From contig NZ_JAVAMA010000004.1 in assembly GCF_030730875.1 (NCBI RefSeq), forward strand, positions 1 to 64,000: DNA of 64,000 nt. Reading direction: 5' to 3'. Made by a program: the position numbers and the translations under genes. Positions 7,669 to 16,585 of the stretch are shown here, one piece after another; the first letter of the stretch is position 1; the number at the start of each line of letters is the position of its first letter. The notes under the pieces are model-generated. The model did not search any database. It was given only the letters and a program-made list of their open reading frames with translations, and was not told the origin of the DNA. This DNA comes from Sphingomonas sp. DG1-23. Its GTDB lineage: Bacteria > Pseudomonadota > Alphaproteobacteria > Sphingomonadales > Sphingomonadaceae.

Positions 7669-8925
7669 ATGACAAATTTGGGTCGTTGGAAGCGTGAGTT
7701 CCGCCCGGTGCTCGCCGCCTGCGCGCTTGCCGTACTCGCCTCGTGCAACGGTAACGAGTCGAGCCCGACACCTGCTCCGACGCCGACGCCGACGCCGACC
7801 CCCACCCCCACGCCGACCCCCACCCCAACGCCCAGCCAGGTCAGCTTCTACCCTACCCAGACGCCGTCGTTCCGCGAGCCGCAGGAATTCGAGTCGGGCG
7901 ATTTCAACGGGGACGGGACGCTCGACCTCCTCGTCGGGAACTATAGTCCCGGCGGTGTCGGCGTCGGCGAAGTCAATTTCCTCGCCGGAGTCGCAAACGG
8001 CAGCTTCGCGTCGCCGGTCGGGGTCGATGGCAAGCCCGTTTCGATGATCGAGGTCGGCGACATCAACCGCGACGGAAAGCTCGATTTCGTCGCCAAATAT
8101 AACGGCTCCGAAGTCAACCCGCCTTATACCAGGTACGCCGAGACCCTGTCGTATCTGGGAAATGGCGACGGAACATTCCGCCTCGCCGGCCAGACGCGGA
8201 CGAACCAGGTCCAGATCCGCGATTTCGCGCTGCGCGACGTGAACGGCGACAGCCGGCTCGACATGGTCGCCATCGAGTTCAACGATGCCAGCAATGTCGT
8301 CACGATGACCGTGTCGCTCCAGGCCGGCAATGGCACCTTCCAGCCGGAGGTCCGCTACCCGTTCGGGGCTTTTGACCGACTGACGCTGGGGGACTTCAAT
8401 CGCGACAGCTTCACTGATGTCGCGCTGATGAACCGTTTCGGAGTCACCATCGTGCTGAACGACCGCTCCGGCGGGTTCGGCAGCCCGACGGAAGTCACGT
8501 TGCCGAACGGGTGGCGGCTGGTCGCCGGGGACGTCGACGGAGACGGAGATCTCGACCTCGTCGTCGCCAAACGGTTCCTCTCGACCGTGTCGGTCGTGCT
8601 CGGCGGTGGCGATGGGACATTCGCGCAGCCGCGCGACCTGACGGTTCCCCAGGACCCGACGGCGGTCGGTATCGCGGACCTGAACCGCGATGGCTTGCCC
8701 GACATCCTCGTCACGCACGGACCGCTCGAAGGCGCATCGCTGTTCCTGAACAGCGGCAGTGCGCAATTTCAGGCGGCGAAGCCGCTATTTGCCGGAACGA
8801 CGCTCGGCAGCTCCGATCAATATGGCGATGTGCTGTTCGGCGACTTCAATCGCGACGGCATCCGCGACGTCGCTGCGACCGCGCCGCCGGATAAGGCGAT
8901 GATTGCGTTCGGCCCGTTCCAGTGA
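7669..8925 (+). CDS. FG-GAP/VCBS repeat lipoprotein with Pro-Thr linker
   Basis: A 418-residue protein with a lipoprotein signal: basic start, hydrophobic run, then lipobox LASC with Cys26. A (Pro-Thr)n linker follows at residues about 32-55, encoded by a simple tandem repeat near 7770-7834. The remainder is a chain of FG-GAP/VCBS units with calcium-type loops such as DFNGDGTLDLL, DINRDGKLDF, DVDGDGDLDLV and DLNRDGLPDIL, which fold as a beta-propeller. It is probably anchored in the outer membrane with the propeller held away by the linker. A good ribosome-binding site (AAGGGGAA) precedes the ATG. Ligand unknown. Confidence 0.88.
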   Translation: MTNLGRWKREFRPVLAACALAVLASCNGNESSPTPAPTPTPTPTPTPTPTPTPTPSQVSFYPTQTPSFREPQEFESGDFNGDGTLDLLVGNYSPGGVGVGEVNFLAGVANGSFASPVGVDGKPVSMIEVGDINRDGKLDFVAKYNGSEVNPPYTRYAETLSYLGNGDGTFRLAGQTRTNQVQIRDFALRDVNGDSRLDMVAIEFNDASNVVTMTVSLQAGNGTFQPEVRYPFGAFDRLTLGDFNRDSFTDVALMNRFGVTIVLNDRSGGFGSPTEVTLPNGWRLVAGDVDGDGDLDLVVAKRFLSTVSVVLGGGDGTFAQPRDLTVPQDPTAVGIADLNRDGLPDILVTHGPLEGASLFLNSGSAQFQAAKPLFAGTTLGSSDQYGDVLFGDFNRDGIRDVAATAPPDKAMIAFGPFQ

Positions 8926-9104
8926 GCCTCGGACTCCTCGGCAAGCGTCCTGGGTCGGGCGGCCCTGTCGGTCGTCCCGCCGGACACGCCGCGGGTCCGC
9001 TTCCGCCACGCTTCCCTTAGCGGCGCGCGCCGGCGATCCGACGCGATGTCCGGCGATGGCGGAACCGGGACGCCCCGGCCGTTCCCGGTGATGAATTCAC
9101 GTCG

Positions 9105-9542
9105 TTACTTCGGCGGCGGATCGCCGGCGCCGACGACGTCGGCCTGCAGCTCGAGCTTCTTGCCGCTGGCGAAGGCGAGCGCGAGCGGGATGCGGGTGCC
9201 CGGCTTCACCCCCGGGCCGAGATCGAACAGCATGACGTGGCGGCCGCCGGGCGCGAATTCGACTTCGCCCTTTGCCGGGACGGGCACGTCGCGGGTCGGC
9301 TGCATCGATTTGACGCCCTGATGATCGATCGTCTCATGGAGCTCGGCGCGGAGTGCCGCCGGAGTCGATATCGCGAGCAGGGTGTCCGCCTGCGCGCCGC
9401 CGCGGATAGTGAAATAGGCCGCACCGGGCCGGCCGGCCGCCGCGGGCAGGCGCACCCATGCCTTGTCCGCGCCGAGATCGGCGGGCTGGCCGCAGCCGGC
9501 GAGCAGCAATGCCGCCGCAACGATCCCCGGAAATCCACGCAT
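9105..9542 (-). CDS. Copper chaperone PCu(A)C family lipoprotein
   Basis: A 145-residue periplasmic copper carrier. The signal peptide ends at lipobox LLAGC, so it is probably lipidated. The family metal motif H-x10-M-x21-H-x-M is complete: His in ELHETIDH, Met in VKSMQP, then HVM in GGRHVM. PCu(A)C proteins deliver Cu(I) to cytochrome oxidase. No Sco or oxidase gene is adjacent. It is transcribed divergently from dnaK across a 170-base gap. Confidence 0.9.
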   Translation of the reverse strand: MRGFPGIVAAALLLAGCGQPADLGADKAWVRLPAAAGRPGAAYFTIRGGAQADTLLAISTPAALRAELHETIDHQGVKSMQPTRDVPVPAKGEVEFAPGGRHVMLFDLGPGVKPGTRIPLALAFASGKKLELQADVVGAGDPPPK

Positions 9543-9586
9543 CGACCGTCTCCCAATTCGGGAAAGCTCCTAGAATCGTGTCCTTC

Positions 9587-9614
9587 TTGCGGCAAGCGGA
9601 AGCGCACCTAATAT
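9587..9614 (+). promoter_or_regulatory. Candidate dnaK promoter
   Basis: TTGCGG at 9587-9592 and TAATAT at 9609-9614 with a 16-base spacer lie about 100 bases upstream of dnaK. The -35 is part of CTTGCGG, so a heat-shock sigma factor could also read it, but a clean sigma-32 -10 is not visible. Confidence 0.45.
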
Positions 9615-9713
9615 CGCTTTCGCAACTGCTTCTCCTGCGTCGCCGACACGGGGCGCGGGGCAGGCAAGTTTTTGATTTTAAACACTTGAACATCTGGGGG
9701 CCAACGAGGGACC

Positions 9714-11627
<1,914 letters not shown>

Positions 11628-11637
11628 GCCGAAAGCT

Positions 11638-11745
11638 CCCTCTCCCCTCCGGGGAGAGGGCCGGGGAGAGGGGCGTGACAATTGACGTATCGCTTGTCGC
11701 GCCTCTCTGCCCCTCTCCCAACCCTCTCCCCGGAGGGGAGAGGGC
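11638..11745. repeat. Intergenic palindromic element between dnaK and dnaJ
   Basis: The arms CTCCCCTCCGGGGAGAGGG near 11642 and its complement near 11722-11745 form a long hairpin with inner copies of CCGGGGAGAGGGG and CCCCTCTCCC. It could attenuate read-through from dnaK into dnaJ. Confidence 0.75.
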
Positions 11746-11757
11746 TATGAGGGCCTT

Positions 11758-12873
11758 ATGACCACCGAAGTCGATTATTACGAATTGCTCGAATGCGAGC
11801 GGACCGCGGACGAGGCGACGCTGAAATCGGCGTATCGCAAGCTCGCAATGAAGTATCATCCCGACAAGAATGGCGGGTGCAAGGATCACGAGGCCAAGTT
11901 CAAGGCGGTCAGCGAAGCCTATGACTGCCTCAAGGACCCGCAGAAGCGCGCGGCGTACGACCGCTTCGGCCATGCCGCGTTCAAGAACGGCATGGGCGGC
12001 GGGCCCGGCCACGGCGCGCAGGATTTCGGCGCGTTCAGCGACATCTTCGAAAGTGTGTTCGGCGAGTTCATGGGCGGGCGCGGCGGACGGCCGAACCTGC
12101 GCGGCGCCGATCTGCGCTACGACATGGAGATCAGCCTCGAAGAGGCGTGGCACGGCAAGACCAGCGAGATCACCGTCGACGTCTCGGGGAGCTGCGACAC
12201 CTGTGCCGGCACCGGCGCCAAGCCGGGAACGCAGGCGCATGCCTGCAAGCAGTGCAACGGCCATGGCAAGGTGCGCGCGCAGCAGGGCTTCTTCATGGTC
12301 GAGCGGACCTGCCCGGTCTGCCACGGCGCCGGCGAGGTGATCGCCGATCCCTGCCGCGACTGCCGCGGCGAGGGGCGGACCGACAAGACCAAGACGCTCA
12401 AGATCAACGTCCCGCCGGGTGTCGACGAAGGCACGCGGATCCGGCTGAGCGGCGAAGGCGAGGCGGGTGCGCGCGGGGCGCCTTCGGGCGACCTCTATAT
12501 CTTCCTCCACGTCGCCAAGCATGCGCTGTTCGAGCGGCAGGGCACGACCTTGTTCGCCAATGCGCCGATCAGCTTCACCACGGCGGCGCTGGGCGGCGAG
12601 ATCACGCTTCCGGGGCTCGACGGCGAGAAGATCGCCGTCAAGATCGCGCCGGGCACCCAGCCGGGCCGCGAAGTGCGCCATCGCGGGGCGGGCATGCCGG
12701 TGCTGCAGGGGCGCGGACGCGGCGATCTGGTAGTGCGGCTCGACGTCGAGATGCCGAGCAAGCTCACTGCGAAGCAGCGCGAATTGCTCGAGGCGTTTCG
12801 CGCGACCGAGACCGGCGACGAATGCCCGCAATCGAGCGGGTTCTTCGCCAAGCTGAAATCGGCTTTGGGGTGA
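11758..12873 (+). CDS. dnaJ: Co-chaperone DnaJ (Hsp40)
   Basis: A 371-residue type I J-protein that delivers substrates to DnaK and stimulates its ATPase. The J domain with HPD at about residues 35-37 is N-terminal, followed by a Gly/Phe-rich stretch (about 78-108). Four CxxCxGxG zinc-binding units follow between about 144 and 210: [24 protein letters not shown] and CRDCRGEG. The two C-terminal beta domains are complete. The ATG has GAGGG 6 bases upstream, at the edge of the palindromic element. Confidence 0.97.
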   Translation: MTTEVDYYELLECERTADEATLKSAYRKLAMKYHPDKNGGCKDHEAKFKAVSEAYDCLKDPQKRAAYDRFGHAAFKNGMGGGPGHGAQDFGAFSDIFESVFGEFMGGRGGRPNLRGADLRYDMEISLEEAWHGKTSEITVDVSGSCDTCAGTGAKPGTQAHACKQCNGHGKVRAQQGFFMVERTCPVCHGAGEVIADPCRDCRGEGRTDKTKTLKINVPPGVDEGTRIRLSGEGEAGARGAPSGDLYIFLHVAKHALFERQGTTLFANAPISFTTAALGGEITLPGLDGEKIAVKIAPGTQPGREVRHRGAGMPVLQGRGRGDLVVRLDVEMPSKLTAKQRELLEAFRATETGDECPQSSGFFAKLKSALG

Positions 12874-12878
12874 GCAAT

Positions 12879-13040
12879 CCTCCCCGAGCTTGCTCGGGGA
12901 GGGGGACCGCCGCCGAAGGCGGTGGTGGAGGGCCCGCGCAGTGGCGTTGGCCCTCCCATTGTCGCGGAGCCCGCGCCTGCGGCGCACCCCTCCACCATCG
13001 CTGTGCGATGGTCCCCCTCCCCGAGACGAGCTCGGGGAGG
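12879..13040. repeat. Intergenic palindromic element (GGGGACCGCCGCCGAAGGCG family)
   Basis: Outer arms CCTCCCCGAGCTTGCTCGGG and CCGAGACGAGCTCGGGGAGG flank an inner hairpin CCGCCGAAGGCGG. Near-identical copies occur at 34213-34385 and 48724-48894, and a diverged copy at 53966-54103. Confidence 0.8.
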
Positions 13041-13043
13041 AAT

Positions 13044-13418
13044 TTATGCCGTGCGCGTCTGGCCGCCCAGCGCATGGAATTGCATCCCGGCGATTCCCGC
13101 CACCGCGAGCGCCTGCACCGTCACGAACGCCGCGCCCAGCGCATTGGGCTGGATCCAGACGATCGCGGCGAAGCTCGCGGCGACCCAGGCGAGATTGAGC
13201 CCGGCGACGAACCGCGCCGGGGTGCCGCCCTGCCGCGCGGCCCAGAGCACCAACAATGCGAACGGGAACAGCACGATCCCGGCTTCGCGGAGCAGCGGCA
13301 CCGGCAGATCGGTGCGCGCCGCGATCGGCACGGCGGTGGCGGCGAGCAACGCGCCCATTGCGAGGCAGGTGGCGGCATCGAACAGCATCACCGGGCGAAG
13401 CATCCGGGTTCGGGTCAT
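13044..13418 (-). CDS. Small four-helix membrane protein
   Basis: A 124-residue protein with four hydrophobic stretches (about 12-30, 43-61, 71-88 and 94-112) and short loops. The family is not recognised. The start was set at the ATG at 13418 because AAGGAG lies 8 bases upstream; another ATG 6 bases earlier is too close to that site. It is divergent from the MmyB-like regulator at 13539, with only about 120 bases between them, so the regulator may control it. Confidence 0.75.
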   Translation of the reverse strand: MTRTRMLRPVMLFDAATCLAMGALLAATAVPIAARTDLPVPLLREAGIVLFPFALLVLWAARQGGTPARFVAGLNLAWVAASFAAIVWIQPNALGAAFVTVQALAVAGIAGMQFHALGGQTRTA

Positions 13419-13538
13419 GGTCATTCTCCTTGGTTGACTGTCCCCAAGCATGGCGTTCGCGCGCCGCGGGTCGATTACCCGGCAGGTAATGGAATGCGCG
13501 CGGCTCCGGCGGTAGCGAGGCTTGCGAAGGAGACGATA

Positions 13539-14321
13539 ATGACCACGCAGCAGGTGCGGCCGCTCGGCGAGCAGATCAGGCATTGGCGCCGGCAGCGCCG
13601 GCTGAGCCAGATGGACCTCGCGCTCGACGCCGAGATCTCGACCCGGCATCTGAGCTTCATCGAGACCGGGCGCGCGACGCCGAGCCGCGAGATGGTGCTG
13701 CTGCTCGCCGAGCAGCTCGAAGTCCCCTTGCGCGAACGCAATGCGATGCTGCTCGGGGCGGGTTATGCGCCGGTCTATTCGGAACGACGGCTCGACGATC
13801 CGCAGCTCGCGCCGGCGCGGCGGGCGGTCGAGCTGGTGCTCAAGGGGCACGAGCCCTTTCCGGCGCTCGCGGTCGACCGGCACTGGCACATGATCGCGGC
13901 GAATGCGGCGGTGGCGCCGCTGCTGGAGGGGGTGGCGGGGCATCTGCTCGACGGGCCGGTCAACGTGCTGCGGCTTAGCCTGCACCCCGAGGGTCTGGCG
14001 CCGCGCATCCGCAACCTCGGCGAATGGCGCGGGCATCTGCTCGAACGGCTGCGGCGGCAGGCATGGCTGACCAGCGATCCGGCGCTGGCGGCATTGCTCG
14101 CCGAGCTTTGCGACTATCCTTCGGCCGAAGGCAGCGGCGATATGGACGGGTTCGGCGACGTCGCGGTGCCGCTGCGGCTGGAGTCGCCATCGGGCGAATT
14201 GCGCTTCTTCAGCACCACCACGGTGTTCGGCACGCCGCGCGACGTGACGCTCGACGAACTGGCGATCGAAGCGTTCTTTCCGGCAGACGAGGCGACGCTG
14301 GGGCGGCTTTCGGCAAGATGA
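13539..14321 (+). CDS. XRE-family regulator with MmyB-like ligand-binding domain
   Basis: A 260-residue transcription factor. An XRE helix-turn-helix occupies about residues 8-65 (LGEQIRHWRRQRRLSQMDL through SRHLSFIETGRATPS-like spacing). A MmyB-type domain at about 90-255 includes HWHMIAANAAVAPLL and NVLRLSLHPEGLAPRI, typical of that ligand-binding fold, which is related to PAS. The start was chosen at the ATG after GAAGGAGA; the open frame runs much further upstream through dnaJ sequence and is not coding there. Likely target: the divergent membrane protein gene. Confidence 0.9.
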   Translation: MTTQQVRPLGEQIRHWRRQRRLSQMDLALDAEISTRHLSFIETGRATPSREMVLLLAEQLEVPLRERNAMLLGAGYAPVYSERRLDDPQLAPARRAVELVLKGHEPFPALAVDRHWHMIAANAAVAPLLEGVAGHLLDGPVNVLRLSLHPEGLAPRIRNLGEWRGHLLERLRRQAWLTSDPALAALLAELCDYPSAEGSGDMDGFGDVAVPLRLESPSGELRFFSTTTVFGTPRDVTLDELAIEAFFPADEATLGRLSAR

Positions 14322-14480
14322 TCAAGATATTGGCAGGATGTCTTGTCAAAGGTGGCAAGATCAATTCTGCGCCGGGCATAGAAGCGATCCAGTACCGGTT
14401 TGCGGAATATTGGACGAGGATTGCGCAAACGCGTATGGCGACTCGCGGGGCGGATGGGGTGCCTCGGGGGGACATTGACG

Positions 14481-15491
14481 ATGCTGGCACGGCTCATCGA
14501 TGCGCTGCGGCGCCTGTTCCGTATCTTTGGCAGCAATGCGGCCGGACCGGCCGGGCGCGATGCGACATCGGTTCCGGTCCCGCCCGATCTCGACCGGCCG
14601 GGGCCGACGCCGCCCGCGCCGCCGCCTTCTCCGCCTGTCGAGGGCGTGCTCGCGATGGCGCAGCTGGTTGGGGTGGCGGGCGAATTTCCGCCGCATGCGG
14701 GGGGCATACCCGCGGCGGGCTTCACGCTGGGCATGATCCAGAGCTTTGCCGGGCGTGAAGGTGCCTTCGAGGCGCCGGCTGCCGATGGGCGAATGCTTTC
14801 GGTGAGCACCAATCAATTGCTGATGGCGGTGTTCGGGCTGACCTATGGCGGCGACGGTATCCACCTCGCGCTGCCCGATCTCACCGGGCGCACGCCGGTG
14901 GGCGGACGGCAGCTCGGCATCACCGGGCAGCAATCGCTGACGCTCACATATCTGATCGCGACCGAGGCGACGAGCGGCGCGCCGGCAATCGGCATGGTCG
15001 TCGCGTTCGGCGGCAACTATGCCCCGGCCGGCTGGAGCCTCGCCGACGGATCCGCGCTGCCGATCTCGGCGAACGTGCCGCTATATCACGTGATCGGACA
15101 GACTTTCGGCGGCAATGCGGTGGCGTTCAACCTGCCCGACCTCGACGGCTTCGCCGCGATCGGCGCGGGCGCGGCGCCGGGTTTGCCGCCGGTCGCGCTC
15201 GGCGGGCGCGTCGGCGCGCCGGTGCCGGCTCTGGGGCTCAACTATCTGATCAATATCGGCGGCGCTGCACCGTCGGGCGGCGGCGGGGCGTTCCCGCAGT
15301 TCGCGGGCTGGCTGGGGCAGGTGATCGCCTATGCCGGCAGTCAGGTCCCGGCAGGCTGGGCGCTGTGCGACGGGTCGCTGCTCGCGGTGGCGCAATATCC
15401 GGCATTGTTCGGACTGATCGGGACGACTTACGGCGGGGGCGGCGACGCCTTTGCGCTGCCCGATCTGCGCGGGCGGATTTTGGTGGGGTGA
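14481..15491 (+). CDS. Protein with three phage tail-collar domains
   Basis: A 336-residue protein. After a short basic N-terminus and a Pro-rich linker come three collar-type repeats at about 90-150, 175-235 and 275-335. Repeats 2 and 3 have the full pattern (PAGWSLADGS and PAGWALCDGS, then TFGGNAVAFNLPDL or TYGGGGDAFALPDLRGR). The first lacks the PAGW part. Collar domains form trimeric fibre tips, and chromosomal versions of this length are known as microcystin-dependent-type proteins. No other phage gene is near. The ATG at 14481 was preferred over an upstream TTG at 14400 because of the GGGGGGA site 9 bases before it. Confidence 0.8.
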   Translation: MLARLIDALRRLFRIFGSNAAGPAGRDATSVPVPPDLDRPGPTPPAPPPSPPVEGVLAMAQLVGVAGEFPPHAGGIPAAGFTLGMIQSFAGREGAFEAPAADGRMLSVSTNQLLMAVFGLTYGGDGIHLALPDLTGRTPVGGRQLGITGQQSLTLTYLIATEATSGAPAIGMVVAFGGNYAPAGWSLADGSALPISANVPLYHVIGQTFGGNAVAFNLPDLDGFAAIGAGAAPGLPPVALGGRVGAPVPALGLNYLINIGGAAPSGGGGAFPQFAGWLGQVIAYAGSQVPAGWALCDGSLLAVAQYPALFGLIGTTYGGGGDAFALPDLRGRILVG

Positions 15492-15512
15492 TAGCTGATC
15501 CGGCATCCTATG

Positions 15513-15682
15513 CTCCTCTCCCTGTGGGAGAGGTAGCGAAGCTTGGCAGCTTGCTGCCTGGCGGAGCCGGGTGAGGGTGAGCCAGCTATCGATAGGGTGA
15601 TCCCCTCACCCAGCTCCGACCAGGGCCGCGCAGAAGTGCGCGACCCAAGTCTGCGCAACCCTCTCCCGACGGGAGAGGGAGG
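15513..15682. repeat. Intergenic palindromic element between convergent genes
   Basis: Outer arms TCCTCTCCCTGTGGGAGAGG and CCCTCTCCCGACGGGAGAGG, with inner arms CCGGGTGAGGGTGA and TCCCCTCACCCAGC. It fills the gap between the collar gene and the M15-like gene and may terminate both. Confidence 0.7.
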
Positions 15683-15690
15683 GTGCCAGA

Positions 15691-16527
15691 TCACCGCCCG
15701 TCGTCGCTCCAGTGGGGCGGGTCGGAGGCGAGCTTGCGGACGCCGTAGGTCGCGCCGACCGCGTGGAGATCCTTGTTGGTGTTGCCCGAGCGCGGCGCAC
15801 CGAGCGCGCGGGCGCGGCCGGTCTTGTCGCGGATCTGGAGCGTTCCCGCCCAGTCGATCGTCATGTCGATCGCGCGGCCTTCGATGTGACGCGAGGTGAG
15901 CGAGGGCTGGAAGGCGATGCCGAACAGATCGACCATCTCCTGCGCGCCCTGCTTTGAACGGGCGAGGTCCCCATGATCCCATTTGATCGCGCAGCCGGGG
16001 ATGGCGGGTACGTCCTTAGGGGCGATCGAGCCATGGGCGATCCGCCAGCTATAATGCATCAGCTGGGCGCGGATGCGGTTGCGGCGGGTGGCCGAGACCT
16101 TGACCTTCGCGCCGGCCACCTCGAGCGCATCGAGGAAGTCGGCGACCTGGTCGCGGAACGGCTGGACGAGATCGTCGATCGCCGCACTGTTGGGGAATTG
16201 GGCCTGATTGGCATGCCACCATGCCGCGCCGCTGAGCGCGGAGGCAGGGGCGGGCGTGGGTTTGGGCGTCGCGGGGGGTGCCGACCGGCTCGACAGCGCG
16301 TTCCATGTCCGGCCGCCGGGATCGATGCGGCCATCGGGTTTGGTGGCGCCGAGCACGCGGGTCTGGAACGCCGTGATCGCGGCGATGGTGAGCGGACCGC
16401 AATTGCCGGTGGTCGGCAGCAAGGTCTGGCCGGTGTCGCCGAGCCAGTCGTTGAGCAGATGCTGGACGATGATGACGTCGGCGAGTTCGTTGACCGCGCC
16501 TTTGCCTACCGATGCTCCGATCGCCAC
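15691..16527 (-). CDS. Peptidoglycan-binding, M15-like D,D-carboxypeptidase domain protein
   Basis: A 278-residue protein. The N-terminal about 80 residues resemble a peptidoglycan-binding helical domain (VIIVQHLLNDWLG and TIAAITAFQTRVLG). After a Pro/Ala linker, the C-terminal domain carries the zinc signature SRHIEGRAIDM near residue 213, and HW near the end (DPPHWSDDGR), as in M15/VanY-type peptidases. No signal peptide is seen, so export route is unclear. It lies tail-to-tail with the collar protein. Cell-wall cleavage is likely by motif; a phage-tail or toxin role is possible. Confidence 0.78.
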   Translation of the reverse strand: MAIGASVGKGAVNELADVIIVQHLLNDWLGDTGQTLLPTTGNCGPLTIAAITAFQTRVLGATKPDGRIDPGGRTWNALSSRSAPPATPKPTPAPASALSGAAWWHANQAQFPNSAAIDDLVQPFRDQVADFLDALEVAGAKVKVSATRRNRIRAQLMHYSWRIAHGSIAPKDVPAIPGCAIKWDHGDLARSKQGAQEMVDLFGIAFQPSLTSRHIEGRAIDMTIDWAGTLQIRDKTGRARALGAPRSGNTNKDLHAVGATYGVRKLASDPPHWSDDGR

Positions 16528-16585
16528 GGCTGTTCCCCTGTTTGCCCGGGGGCAGAATAGGGCGGAATGCGTGTCCGGGAAAGCG

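Noticed and set aside
7770..7834. Tandem CCGACG/CCCACC units, possible CRISPR-like array
   Set aside because: There are no unique spacers; it is the coding sequence of a Pro-Thr linker.
13539..16527. Prophage remnant
   Set aside because: Collar and M15-like genes are the only phage-like features; no integrase, capsid, terminase or attachment repeats.
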